Below, one piece after another: positions 1-8,823 of a stretch of 64,000 bases of DNA. The DNA is taken from positions 62,001 to 126,000 of the forward strand of contig NZ_WHNP01000013.1 in assembly GCF_009362735.1 (NCBI RefSeq), in the 5' to 3' direction. The notes under the pieces are model-generated. The model was not told the DNA's origin and made no database searches. It saw only the letters and a program-made list of their open reading frames with translations. The stretch comes from Paraburkholderia franconis (lineage in GTDB: Bacteria; Pseudomonadota; Gammaproteobacteria; Burkholderiales; Burkholderiaceae). Positions within the stretch are counted from its first letter, which is position 1, and every line of letters starts with the position of its first letter. The position numbers and the translations under genes are program-made.

Positions 1-388
1 TGCGCTTCAGCACTTCCTGCTGCGGATAGATGTAAGGGAAATATTTGGCTTCCATCGTCGCCTTGAACGCATCGGCGTCGAGCGTTTCGGGATCGTAGCG
101 GCGCGCGGCGCCCGCGCTGTTGATCAGGATGTCGATCGGGCCGACGGCGCCCGTCGCTTCGTCGACGACATCGGTGGCGCTGTGCGGTTCGCGAAGATCG
201 GCGCGCGTCAGATGGATATGCAGCCCTTCGCTAGCAAGCTGCTCGCGGGCGCGGACAAGATTGGCGGGGTCGCGCGAAACGATCGCCACTTTCGCGCCTT
301 CCATTGCGAAAGCGCGCGCGCATGCGAGACCGATGCCCTTGCTGCCGCCCGTCACCAGGACCACTTTGTCTTTGAGTCCGAGATCCAT
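1..388 (-). CDS. SDR family oxidoreductase, 3' part cut by window edge
   Basis: About 129 N-terminal residues of a short-chain dehydrogenase/reductase; the gene runs off the left edge. The ATG at 388 gives MDLGLKDKVVLVTGGSKGIG, with the Rossmann glycine motif TGGSKGIG (TGxxxGxG) near residue 13 and the cofactor-stabilising motif as INSAG in place of the usual NNAG. An SRD segment after beta-strand 2 (IVSRDPANL) is typical of NADP(H)-preferring classical SDRs. The catalytic Ser-Tyr-Lys region lies outside the window, so the substrate cannot be judged. It is the last visible gene on the minus strand, about 160 bp after the NlpC/P60 gene and possibly transcribed separately. Confidence 0.9.
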   Translation of the reverse strand, partial: MDLGLKDKVVLVTGGSKGIGLACARAFAMEGAKVAIVSRDPANLVRAREQLASEGLHIHLTRADLREPHSATDVVDEATGAVGPIDILINSAGAARRYDPETLDADAFKATMEAKYFPYIYPQQEVLKR

Positions 389-550
389 CGTCGTCACCCG
401 CCATCAGAGAAATATCGAAAACGATAGCAGACGTGCGACCGGGCGGGTGGCGAATCGGCCGGCGGCGGCTTTGTCACGTGGTGGGATTCGCGATGAATCG
501 TGTGCGTGCAGCGGCAGGCAGGCGCCCGTCAGACAAGCGTTTAAACACGA

Positions 551-1687
551 TCAGTAGCTGCCGTTGGCAAAGCCCGCGATCGGGTCGTCGTTCGTATGCG
601 TCGGGGCCGGAACGGGCCGCGAAGCCGTCGACGCGCGCATGATCTGCACGCCGCCCGAATCCGTCGATGGTTGCGCGTCGCGGGCTTGACGGGCCTGGCG
701 TGCCGCGATGGCGGCGGGTGGAGGCGGCTCGTAGGCATCGGCGGCGGCGTCGATCGCGTCGGGCGCTTGCGCGTCAGCGGGTGCCGGCGAAGCGGCGGCA
801 GCCGGCGATACCGCGCCTGCCGCGCGCGCCTGCATCTGCGCCGCGCTCATCCCCGGAGGCGGCGGTTCGAACGGATCGGCGGAAGCTGCAGCCGTCGCGG
901 GCGGCGCGACGGCCGACGTGCCCACGGACGCCGACGACGGCTGTTGGACCGATTGCACGGCATACGCGCTGCCCAGCTTGTATCCGTTGGCGGCGGCGTT
1001 GGGGCTTGCTGCTTCACGCTGCGTGTTCGCCGTGTCGTAAGCTGCCGCCGGCTTCGACGGCGCGACAGTGGCAACTGCGGGCGCCACGGGCACAGGCGCC
1101 GCGGCCTGATAGCTCGGCGCGTCAAACGGCGTCGTCGTCGGCTTGCTCAGCGCCGGCGCGACACGCCGTATGCCGTCGAAGCGCCTGGCCCAGTACGGAT
1201 TGGTCAGATAGTCGAGCCGCACGGTGCCGCCCGTCGACGGCGCGTTCACGAAGCGCAGCTTGCCGACATAAATCCCGACGTGCGAATGCGGCCGCCCCGT
1301 CGTGTTGAAGAAAATCAGGTCGCCGGGCGCGATCTCATCCGGTTCGACAGATTCGCCACGCGAACTCATGTCGGCCGTCGTGCGCGGCAGATTCACGGAT
1401 GCCGCGCGCTGCACCACGTAGTGCACGAGGCCGCTGCAATCGAAGCCGCTGTCGGGCGTATTGCCGCCCCAGCGGTACGGCACGCCGACGAGGCCCATCG
1501 CCTGAATCGAGATTTCCTCGCGTCCGATGCTGTGATCAACGAAATGAGGGAGGCCCGGCGGCGTGGTCCGATACGCACCGCCGGACGACGCATACGACCC
1601 GCCCGATCCGCGCGCGGTCTTCTGCGGCGCGCCGGAGCAGGCGGCGAGCAGGGCGGCGATGAGCAGTGACAGCGCGAGGCGGAGCAT
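551..1687 (-). CDS. NlpC/P60 (C40) family lipoprotein, putative peptidoglycan endopeptidase
   Basis: Predicted outer-membrane or periplasmic lipoprotein of 378 residues that cleaves peptidoglycan stem peptides. The ATG at 1687 (MLRLALSLLIAALLAAC) opens directly into a lipoprotein signal with lipobox LAAC and lipidated Cys17; an upstream in-frame TTG at 1708 is less likely. The NlpC/P60 domain covers about residues 55-185. It has the nucleophile Cys84 in DSGFDCSGL and the catalytic His in the RPHSHVGIY segment. After it, about 190 residues are Ala/Pro/Gln-rich low complexity with repeated FEPPPPGM/YEPPPP motifs, longer than the spr/NlpC norm and perhaps a wall-spanning or interaction tail. It is separated from the upstream phoH by a terminator. 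Confidence 0.88.
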   Translation of the reverse strand: MLRLALSLLIAALLAACSGAPQKTARGSGGSYASSGGAYRTTPPGLPHFVDHSIGREEISIQAMGLVGVPYRWGGNTPDSGFDCSGLVHYVVQRAASVNLPRTTADMSSRGESVEPDEIAPGDLIFFNTTGRPHSHVGIYVGKLRFVNAPSTGGTVRLDYLTNPYWARRFDGIRRVAPALSKPTTTPFDAPSYQAAAPVPVAPAVATVAPSKPAAAYDTANTQREAASPNAAANGYKLGSAYAVQSVQQPSSASVGTSAVAPPATAAASADPFEPPPPGMSAAQMQARAAGAVSPAAAASPAPADAQAPDAIDAAADAYEPPPPAAIAARQARQARDAQPSTDSGGVQIMRASTASRPVPAPTHTNDDPIAGFANGSY

Positions 1688-1900
1688 GAAAGCGAAGCCG
1701 GGCGACAACGCCCGGCAATGGCCGACGATGCCCGATGGTAGCCTTGCCGCGGGCCTCCGGCAAGAATTCTTGAGAAATGACTTGAAGTTTACGCGCTAAA
1801 TGTTGCGTCGCGCGGACGGCACGCGCGCACATTGCCCAACAATCGGCGATTCAACGCGCGTAACCCGCGCACGCAACGCGCAAAGAGAAAAGCAAAGAAA

Positions 1901-1932
1901 AAGCCGCTTCCGGCGACAACCGGAAGCGGCTT
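1901..1932 (-). terminator. Rho-independent terminator after phoH
   Basis: Perfect 13-bp stem (1901-1913 with 1920-1932) around a 6-nt loop. On the minus strand it is followed by a run of T residues broken by single other bases. It lies about 55 bp past the phoH stop and separates phoH from the NlpC/P60 gene. Confidence 0.85.
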
Positions 1933-1986
1933 TGAAAGGGACTTTGAAGCGGCTTTGACCCGCGGCTTCGAAATCCAGCGAAGCGC

Positions 1987-3819
1987 TCAGAGAATATCGG
2001 ATGCGTAATCCGCGAGCCGCGAGCGCTCGCCGCGCGCGAGCGTCACGTGGCCGCTGTGCGCCCAGCCCTTGAAGCGGTCGACGACATACGTGAGGCCCGA
2101 GCTGCCTTCCGTCAGATACGGCGTATCGATCTGCGCGATGTTGCCGAGGCAGATGATCTTCGTACCCGGACCCGCGCGCGTGACGAGGGTCTTCATCTGC
2201 TTCGGCGTCAGGTTCTGCGCCTCGTCGATGATCAGATACTTGTCGACGAACGTGCGTCCGCGCATGAAGTTCATGCTCTTGATCTTCAGGCGCGAGCGGA
2301 TCAGCTCCTGCGTGGCCGCGCGGCCCCATTCGCCCGCCGCGTCGTCGGTCTTCTGCAGCACTTCGAGGTTGTCGTCGAATGCGCCCATCCACGGCTGCAT
2401 CTTTTCCTCTTCGGTGCCTGGCAGGAAACCGATGTCTTCGCCGACGGGCACTGTCGCGCGCGTCACGATGATCTCGTTGTAGCGCTTGTCGTCGAGCACC
2501 TGCGCGAGACCCGCCGCCAGCGCAACCAGCGTCTTGCCCGTGCCGGCCTGGCCGAGCAGCGTGACGAAGTCGATTTCCGGGTTCATCAGCAGGTTCAGCG
2601 CGAAGTTCTGCTCGCGGTTGCGCGCCGTGATGCCCCACACGTTGTTCTTGTGGTGGCCGTAGTCGCGCAGCGTCTGCAGCAGCGCCGTCTTGCCGTTCAA
2701 CTCGCGCACGAGCGCGTGGAACGCCGGCTCGCCGTTCTGCGGCTCCAGATAGACGAACTCGTTGACGAGCATCGACGCGCACAGCGGACCCGTCACGCGG
2801 TAGTACGTGGTGCCCGTCTTCGTGTCCTGCCAGCTTTCCATGCCCTTCGCGTGCTTCGTCCAGAAGTCCTGCGGCAGCTGACGGATGCCCGAGTAGAGCA
2901 GGTCCTTGTCCTCGAGGACCTGGTCGTTGAAGTAGTCTTCGGCGGGCAGGCCGAGCGCGTGCGCCTTGATGCGCATGTTGATGTCTTTCGACACCAGCAC
3001 GACCTGGCGGTCCTGCCGGTCGCGCTGCAGCGCGCGCACGACGCCGAGAATCTGGTTGTCGGCCTTGCCTTGCGGCAGGCCTTCGACGGGCTCGATGTCC
3101 GTGAGCTTGGTCTGGAAATACAGACGTCCCAGCGCTTCGAGGCTGCCCAGACGCGCGAGCGGAATGCCTTCCGCCATCTCGCCGGCGTTCGCGACGAGTG
3201 AATCCAGCGTGCGGCTCACCTGGCGTGCGTTGCGCGCGACTTCCGACATCCCCTTCTTGTGATTGTCGAGCTCTTCCAACGTCATCATGGGCAGATAGAC
3301 GTCGTGTTCCTCGAAGCGGAAGAGGCACGTCGGGTCGTGCATCAGCACGTTGGTATCGAGCACGAACAGCTTGCGAACCTCGGCTTCCGCGCCGCGCGTC
3401 ACGCGTTTTTTCGTCCCGGCGCGCGTCGGCGCGGCGGGCGCAGCGGTTTCCGCCTCTGCTTCGGCGGAACCCTTGCCGCGGCGCGCGACGACGGGCGCAA
3501 TCGCCTCGTCGTCTTCAGCGGACACGGACGGCACCGGCTGCAGCAACGCGGCCGTCTGCTTCGCCTTGCGGCTGCGCGACGGCGCGGCCTCGGGCAACGC
3601 GGAAGCGGAAGACGCGGCGATCGGCGGGACGGGACGCAGGGTGGTCGCGGCGTTGGCGGCGTGCGTCATCGGTGTGGCGACATTGGCGCGGCCGAATTCG
3701 GCCGATGCGGCTTGCTCCCCTTCATGCGCCTGTTTTCGAGCAGGTTTGGCAGGCTTGGCCTTGTATTCATCAGGCGGCAACAGATTGCCGAGCTTGCTGG
3801 GTGGGGTAGGCAAAGGCAT
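1987..3819 (-). CDS. PhoH family protein with N-terminal PIN domain
   Basis: Protein of 610 residues fusing a PIN ribonuclease-like domain (about 150-285; FVLDTNVLMHD with Asp155) to a PhoH-type P-loop ATPase (about 380-600). The ATPase has Walker A GQAGTGKT (Lys429) and Walker B YLIIDEAQN, plus the PhoH motif LGNIAQIDTPYL. PIN-PhoH proteins of the PhoH2 type studied in actinobacteria are sequence-specific RNA helicases/RNases; the same role here is inferred. Residues 1-150 are a low-complexity Ala/Lys/Pro extension. The ATG at 3819 is chosen because TTGAGGG sits 5 nt upstream; an in-frame start at 3879 would lack this. Transcribed alone, between the bcp and phoH terminators. Confidence 0.93.
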   Translation of the reverse strand: MPLPTPPSKLGNLLPPDEYKAKPAKPARKQAHEGEQAASAEFGRANVATPMTHAANAATTLRPVPPIAASSASALPEAAPSRSRKAKQTAALLQPVPSVSAEDDEAIAPVVARRGKGSAEAEAETAAPAAPTRAGTKKRVTRGAEAEVRKLFVLDTNVLMHDPTCLFRFEEHDVYLPMMTLEELDNHKKGMSEVARNARQVSRTLDSLVANAGEMAEGIPLARLGSLEALGRLYFQTKLTDIEPVEGLPQGKADNQILGVVRALQRDRQDRQVVLVSKDINMRIKAHALGLPAEDYFNDQVLEDKDLLYSGIRQLPQDFWTKHAKGMESWQDTKTGTTYYRVTGPLCASMLVNEFVYLEPQNGEPAFHALVRELNGKTALLQTLRDYGHHKNNVWGITARNREQNFALNLLMNPEIDFVTLLGQAGTGKTLVALAAGLAQVLDDKRYNEIIVTRATVPVGEDIGFLPGTEEEKMQPWMGAFDDNLEVLQKTDDAAGEWGRAATQELIRSRLKIKSMNFMRGRTFVDKYLIIDEAQNLTPKQMKTLVTRAGPGTKIICLGNIAQIDTPYLTEGSSGLTYVVDRFKGWAHSGHVTLARGERSRLADYASDIL

Positions 3820-4172
3820 GGTTTCCCTCAAGTAAATCGGGTCACAGTTCTTCGCCGCCTGCCGCAAACTGTCGTGCATGGTGTGCTTGCAATTTGCGTC
3901 CGGTGGCGCGTGTCGGATTAGTAATGCCGGTTCGCCTGATTTTCGATCGGCTCCTTGACGAAGGTGCGCTGCGAACGACGCGAACTGCTGCGCGCAATAA
4001 AAAAAGCCGCCGCCCCGGCAAACGGGGCAAGCGGCTCGACTTGAATGATCGCATCACGCCTGATGACTCGCCTCATTGCCGTACCGTCAGCGACGACAAA
4101 GACGCGATCTGCAGCGCAACTGCGCGAAAAATTAGATGAACAGGCACTCATTGCGGCCCAATATAACGCGCC
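3820..4172. other. bcp-phoH intergenic region
   Basis: A 353-bp gap between two minus-strand genes. It holds the bcp terminator (about 3998-4036) and, to its left, the phoH leader with its Shine-Dalgarno sequence. I see no additional gene. Confidence 0.7.
3998..4036 (-). terminator. Rho-independent terminator after bcp
   Basis: GC-rich hairpin: AGCCGC plus GCCCCG at 4005-4017 pairs with CGGGGC plus GCGGCT at 4023-4036, with a small internal mismatch. On the minus strand it is followed by an eight-T run. It lies about 140 bp past the bcp stop. Confidence 0.85.
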
Positions 4173-4634
4173 TCAAAGCGCTTGTACAGCCTCCAGAATC
4201 TCGTCGACGTGGCCCGGCACCTTCACGCCGCGCCATTCGCGGCGCAGCACGCCTTCACCGTCGATGACGAATGTGGAGCGCTCAATGCCCCGTACTTCTT
4301 TGCCATACATTTTCTTCATTTTCATGACGCCGAAGAGCGTGCACAGCGTTTCGTCGGGGTCCGATACCAAGGTAAACGGCAGTTCGAGCTTGGTCTTGAA
4401 GTTATCGTGCGAACGCACGCTGTCGCGCGACACGCCGACGATCTCCGCGCCCGCCTTCTTGAACTTCGGGTACAGGTCGCGGAACTGCAGGCCTTCCGTC
4501 GTGCAGCCCGGCGTGTTGTCCTTCGGATAGAAATACACGACGACCTTCTTTCCGCGCAGGCTGGACAGCGTAAAGTCGCCGCCCGTTGCGGGGGCGGTGA
4601 AGTCGGGAACGGATTGATCGACTGCGATGGGCAC
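4173..4634 (-). CDS. bcp: Peroxiredoxin Bcp (thiol peroxidase, AhpC/TSA family)
   Basis: Cytoplasmic thiol peroxidase of 153 residues that reduces hydrogen peroxide and organic hydroperoxides. The signature FYPKDNTPGCTTE places the peroxidatic Cys at residue 44. The E. coli-type resolving Cys five residues later is replaced by Leu (CTTEGLQ), so this looks like an atypical 1-Cys Bcp; the other visible Cys is in DETLCTLFG. The start is GTG at 4634, chosen because GGAGG lies 5 nt upstream. It follows arnD by 213 bp on the same strand and has its own terminator. Confidence 0.95.
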   Translation of the reverse strand: MPIAVDQSVPDFTAPATGGDFTLSSLRGKKVVVYFYPKDNTPGCTTEGLQFRDLYPKFKKAGAEIVGVSRDSVRSHDNFKTKLELPFTLVSDPDETLCTLFGVMKMKKMYGKEVRGIERSTFVIDGEGVLRREWRGVKVPGHVDEILEAVQAL

Positions 4635-4847
4635 GTGGTCCTCCGGTTGTTATCGTGATCGGCAGCCGCGATTGCGGTCTGACTGAACGCTTTGTTCTGG
4701 GTTGCTTGGGTGCTTCGGGGCGGCTCCCGGACAGGAGCGCCGCGGCCTGATGACGTGCTGGCTGGTTGCTGCTGGCTGGCTGTCGCTGGCTTGCATAAAC
4801 GGGCGCGCATTCGGCAGACGACAAACGATGCGCACCTCGTCGCATTG

Positions 4848-5744
4848 CTAGTCGGGCTGAACGATCAGCTCGCCGGAGCGGCCCGGGATTTCGCCCCACG
4901 TCACAGGGTACGACGGCAATGTGTCACGGTCTAGCGCGGCGTGATAATCGCCCATCGTCGCGAACGTGTGGCCTTGCGCGCGCCAGCCGGCGAGCAGTTG
5001 CTCGAACACGGGCGCGAACTTCTGGCCTTCGAGTTCCGCGTGCAGCGTGAACACCTGGTCGTGCGGGTTGTTCTCGGTGCGCTTGAGCAGCCACGCGGCG
5101 ACGTTGTCCGTGTCGATGCCGTCGACGCCCAGCACTTCGTCGAGCGTCGGCAGCGTGGTCGGCATCTGCACATGCGAGAGCGTGCGGCCGCCGACGACGG
5201 GGAAGTACGGCGTATGCCCGCGCCCATCGGACGCATACCGCATGCCCCATGCGTCGATCTGCTCGAACGCGTGGCCGTTCATCTGCCAGCCGGCCGCGCC
5301 GTGCGTGACGGGCGGCATGCCGAAGATGTCGACGAAACGGTCGTGGCTCTTCTGCATTTGCGCGACGGTCCAGTCGCGCGGACGCGAACGCACGTTGTCC
5401 TGCCAGTAGACGTGATCCCACGTATGGATGCCGCATTCGAAGCCGGCTTCGTGGATCGCGCGCATTTCCGAGCGGGCGCGCGCGCCGATGTCCGGTCCGG
5501 GCAGCAGCACGCCGTACATCAACTGCCTGACGCCGTAGTGCTCGACTACGGACGTGCGCGACACCTTCTTCAGAAAGCCCGGGCGCAGCACGCGCCGCAT
5601 CGCCCAGCCGGTGTGGTCGGGCCCGAGGCTGAAGAGGAACGTGGCGCGCGCCTTGTAGCGGTCGAAGATGCGCGCGAGATTCGGCACGCCTTCACGCGTG
5701 CCGCGCAGCGTATCGACGTCGATCTTCAGTACGATCAAGGCCAA
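4848..5744 (-). CDS. arnD: ArnD, 4-deoxy-4-formamido-L-arabinose-phosphoundecaprenol deformylase
   Basis: Polysaccharide deacetylase (NodB/CE4 fold) of 298 residues. It removes the formyl group from undecaprenyl-phosphate-L-Ara4FN to give the donor used by ArnT. N-terminal LKIDVDTLRGTREGVPNL matches the ArnD-type metal-binding start, and HTWDHVYWQ carries the second metal-binding motif. No ATG is available near the N-terminus; the start is read as TTG at 5744, 12 nt after the decarboxylase stop, with AGGG about 11 nt upstream. It is the last gene of the arn operon. Confidence 0.93.
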   Translation of the reverse strand: MALIVLKIDVDTLRGTREGVPNLARIFDRYKARATFLFSLGPDHTGWAMRRVLRPGFLKKVSRTSVVEHYGVRQLMYGVLLPGPDIGARARSEMRAIHEAGFECGIHTWDHVYWQDNVRSRPRDWTVAQMQKSHDRFVDIFGMPPVTHGAAGWQMNGHAFEQIDAWGMRYASDGRGHTPYFPVVGGRTLSHVQMPTTLPTLDEVLGVDGIDTDNVAAWLLKRTENNPHDQVFTLHAELEGQKFAPVFEQLLAGWRAQGHTFATMGDYHAALDRDTLPSYPVTWGEIPGRSGELIVQPD

Positions 5745-5756
5745 GAGCGGCAGCCC

Positions 5757-6803
5757 TTACTGTTGTTCGACGAGCGCGCGTGCCTCGGCGACATGGCCGC
5801 GATACGCTTCGAAGATCTTGCGCAGTGCTTCGTCGAACGTCGACTGCGGCGCCCAGCCGAGTTCCTGCATCGTGTTGTCGATCTTCGGCACGCGGTTCTG
5901 CACGTCCTGATAGCCCGCGCCGTAGTACGCACCCGATGACGTCTCGACGAGCTGCACCTTCTTCGCCGAATCTGCGTACTCTGGGAATTCGGCCGCGAGC
6001 GCCAGCATCTTGTGCGCGAGCTCGCGCACCGAGAAGTTGTTCTTCGGATTGCCGATGTTATAGATCTTGCCCGTCGCGACGCCGCCCTTGTTCTCGATGA
6101 TCTTCATCAGCGCGCTGATGCCGTCGTCGATATCGGTGAACGCGCGCTTCTGCGCGCCGCCGTCGACGAGGCTGATGTTCTCGCCGCGCACGATATGGCC
6201 GAGGAACTGCGTGACCACGCGCGAGCTGCCTTCCTTCGGCGTATAGATCGAATCGAGGCCCGGGCCGATCCAGTTGAACGGACGGAACAGCGTGAAGTTG
6301 AGGCCCTCCATGCCGTAGCCCCAGATCACGCGGTCCATCAGCTGCTTCGAGCACGCGTAGATCCAGCGCGGCTTGTTGATCGGGCCGTAGGTGAGGGCGG
6401 ACGCGTCCGGGTCGAACTGCTCGTCCGCGCACATGCCATAGACTTCGGACGTCGACGGGAACACGAGGTGCTTGCCGTACTTCACGGCCGAACGCACGAT
6501 GGGCAGGTTCGCCTCGAAGTCGAGCTCGAACACGCGCAGCGGCTGCTGCACGTACGTGGCGGGCGTGGCGATGGCGACGAGCGGCAGGATCACGTCGCAC
6601 TTCTTCACGTGATACTCGACCCACTCCTTGTTGATCGTGATGTCACCCTCGAAGAAGTGCATGCGCTCGTGGTTGACGAGATCGCCGAGGCGCTCCGTCT
6701 GCATGTCCATGCCGAACACTTCCCAGTCGGTCGTTTCGAGAATGCGCTTGGACAGATGATGGCCGATGAAGCCGTTCACGCCCAGAATCAGGACTTTTTT
6801 CAT
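5757..6803 (-). CDS. arnA: UDP-glucuronate oxidative decarboxylase, stand-alone ArnA C-terminal domain
   Basis: NAD-dependent extended SDR of 348 residues that converts UDP-glucuronic acid to UDP-4-keto-pentose, the first committed L-Ara4N step. Evidence: N-terminal GVNGFIGHHL (GxxGxxG), STSEVYGM, and RWIYACSKQLMDRVIWGYG carrying the YxxxK catalytic pair. In E. coli this activity is the C-terminal half of the bifunctional ArnA; here it is a separate gene whose ATG overlaps the stop of the formyltransferase gene (ATGA, 6800-6803), implying translational coupling. Confidence 0.94.
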   Translation of the reverse strand: MKKVLILGVNGFIGHHLSKRILETTDWEVFGMDMQTERLGDLVNHERMHFFEGDITINKEWVEYHVKKCDVILPLVAIATPATYVQQPLRVFELDFEANLPIVRSAVKYGKHLVFPSTSEVYGMCADEQFDPDASALTYGPINKPRWIYACSKQLMDRVIWGYGMEGLNFTLFRPFNWIGPGLDSIYTPKEGSSRVVTQFLGHIVRGENISLVDGGAQKRAFTDIDDGISALMKIIENKGGVATGKIYNIGNPKNNFSVRELAHKMLALAAEFPEYADSAKKVQLVETSSGAYYGAGYQDVQNRVPKIDNTMQELGWAPQSTFDEALRKIFEAYRGHVAEARALVEQQ

Positions 6804-7735
6804 GCGTTACGGGAAGATTGAGTGAGCTGGGTGAATTCGGCGGGGGAGACGACGCGCTCTTTGCCGTCGCGCTGATGCCGCAATTCGTGGATGGCGATGA
6901 CGCGGCCATCGCCGCATGTCGCAAAAATGCCATTATCGCCTACGTGGACGCCGGGCGGCAAATCCGCGCCCGCCGCGCCGGGCTGGGCCAGTCGCGCTCG
7001 CGCAATGACGAACCGCTCGCCGTCGATGTCCGTGAACGCGCCCGGATACGGCGGCGCGACGGCTCGAATCAGGTTGTAGACCTGCTGGCCGCTCTGGCTG
7101 AAGTCGATACGCCCGTCTTCGGGTTTGCGTCCGCCGAAATAGCTGCCGTGCGCGAGGTCGTTCGGCAGATGCGGCGCTTCGCCCGCGAGCAGCGCGGGCA
7201 GCGCGCGCCACAGCGTCTGCTCGGCGGCGACCGTCACCTTGTCGAACACCTGCGCGGCCGTGTCGTCGGGCAGGATGGGGACGGGCGTCTGCGCGATGAT
7301 CGCGCCTGCGTCGGGCTTTGCCGCCATTTCGTGCAGCGTCGCGCCCGTTTCGGTTTCGCCGTTGAGCACGGCCCAGTTGGTCGGCACGCGTCCGCGATAT
7401 TTCGGCAACAGCGACCCGTGCACGTTGTACGCGCCGCGCGGCGCGACGGCGAGCAGATCGACGGGCAGCATGTGCCGGTAGTAGAACGCGAAGATGAAGT
7501 CGGGCTGCGCGTTGACGACGAGCGAGCGCAACTCAGGGCTCTTCGGATCAGCGGGCGTCACGACGGGAATGCCGTGTTCGGCGGCGACGGATGCCACGCT
7601 GCCGAACCAGATGTTTTCGGTCGGATTGTCTTCGTGCGTGACGACGAGCGCGACGTCGACCCCGCGCGCGAGCAGAACCTGCAGGCAGCGCACGCCGACG
7701 TTGTGATAAGCGAATACGACGGCGCGCGGCTTCAT
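6800..7735 (-). CDS. arnA: UDP-L-Ara4N formyltransferase, stand-alone ArnA N-terminal domain
   Basis: Formyltransferase of 311 residues using 10-formyl-tetrahydrofolate to N-formylate UDP-4-amino-4-deoxy-L-arabinose. It has the methionyl-tRNA-formyltransferase fold: YYRHMLPVDLL, then NVHGSLLPKYRGRVPTNWA with the Asn-His pair, then the catalytic Asp in MAAKPDAGAI. A C-terminal OB-like region follows (residues ~205-305). The ATG at 7735 overlaps the arnC stop (ATGA), and the gene's own stop overlaps the decarboxylase start. It equals the N-terminal half of enterobacterial ArnA. Confidence 0.94.
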   Translation of the reverse strand: MKPRAVVFAYHNVGVRCLQVLLARGVDVALVVTHEDNPTENIWFGSVASVAAEHGIPVVTPADPKSPELRSLVVNAQPDFIFAFYYRHMLPVDLLAVAPRGAYNVHGSLLPKYRGRVPTNWAVLNGETETGATLHEMAAKPDAGAIIAQTPVPILPDDTAAQVFDKVTVAAEQTLWRALPALLAGEAPHLPNDLAHGSYFGGRKPEDGRIDFSQSGQQVYNLIRAVAPPYPGAFTDIDGERFVIARARLAQPGAAGADLPPGVHVGDNGIFATCGDGRVIAIHELRHQRDGKERVVSPAEFTQLTQSSRNA

Positions 7736-8805
7736 TTGCTCGGCCCCTGATCGGCGCTGATGGCCTGCGCTGAGTGCGTCGACTGCCCGCCGTGCATGCC
7801 TTGCGCACCTTGTCCGGCCGGCTGGCGAGGCGGCGGCATGGGGTCGCCTTCGCGCTGTTCGAGAATGGTCTGCACCAGATAGCGCGGACGCGCGCGCACC
7901 TGCTGATAGATTCGCCCGATGTATTCGCCGAGCAGGCCGAGCGCGAAGATGATCACGCCGAGCATGAAGAACGTGATCGCAAAGAGCGTGAACACGCCTT
8001 GCACTTCCGCGCCGATGATGAAGCGGCGAATCAGCAGCAGCACGAAGAGGCCCGCCGAGCCCATCGACAGGATCACGCCGATGAACGACAGCCATTGCAG
8101 CGGCACGACCGAGAAGCCGGTCACGAGGTCGAAATTCAGGCGGATCAGGCTGTAGAAGGAATACTTCGATTCGCCCGCGAAGCGCTCTTCGTGCGCGACT
8201 TCGATCTCGACGGGATTCTGCGCGAACGTGTACGCGAGCGCGGGGATGAACGTGTTGATTTCGCCGCAGCGGTTGATCGTATCGATGATATGGCGGCTGT
8301 ACGCGCGCAGCATGCAGCCCTGGTCGGTCATCTTGATGCGCGTGATGCGCTCGCGTAGCCGGTTCATCGCGAGCGACGCCTTGCGCCGCCACAGGCTGTC
8401 CTGGCGCTGCATGCGGATCGTGCCGACATAGTCGAAGCCTTCGCGCATCTTTGAGCACAGCTTGCCGATTTCTTCAGGCGGATTCTGCAGGTCGGCGTCG
8501 AGCGTGACGACGATCTCGCCGCGCGACTGCTCGAAGCCCGCGAGAATCGCCATGTGCTGCCCGTAGTTGCCGTTCAGCAGAATCACGCGCGTGGTGTCGG
8601 GACGGGCCCGGAACTGCTCCGCGAGCAGCGCCGCCGACCGGTCGCGGCTGCCGTCGTTGATGAAGATCACCTCATAGCTCGTGCCGAGCGCATCGAGCGC
8701 CGGGTACAGGCGCGAGAACAGGGCGCCGAGTCCCGCCTCCTCGTTGTACACGGGGATGATGACCGAGAGTTCGGGGACGACCGGGCGTGGGTCCGTTTGA
8801 TTCAT
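7732..8805 (-). CDS. arnC: ArnC, undecaprenyl-phosphate L-Ara4FN transferase (GT2)
   Basis: Membrane-bound family 2 glycosyltransferase of 357 residues that moves L-Ara4FN from UDP to undecaprenyl phosphate on the cytoplasmic face. Domain order: GT-A domain (residues ~10-235; PVYNEEAGLG, FINDGSRDRS, VTLDADLQNPPEE with the DxD motif), then two membrane segments (about 235-310), then a Gln/Gly/Ser-rich tail specific to this sequence. The start is ATG 8805, 18 nt after the arnB stop; its stop overlaps the formyltransferase ATG. Confidence 0.95.
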   Translation of the reverse strand: MNQTDPRPVVPELSVIIPVYNEEAGLGALFSRLYPALDALGTSYEVIFINDGSRDRSAALLAEQFRARPDTTRVILLNGNYGQHMAILAGFEQSRGEIVVTLDADLQNPPEEIGKLCSKMREGFDYVGTIRMQRQDSLWRRKASLAMNRLRERITRIKMTDQGCMLRAYSRHIIDTINRCGEINTFIPALAYTFAQNPVEIEVAHEERFAGESKYSFYSLIRLNFDLVTGFSVVPLQWLSFIGVILSMGSAGLFVLLLIRRFIIGAEVQGVFTLFAITFFMLGVIIFALGLLGEYIGRIYQQVRARPRYLVQTILEQREGDPMPPPRQPAGQGAQGMHGGQSTHSAQAISADQGPSK

Positions 8806-8823
8806 TTCCGCTAGGTTTCCGCT

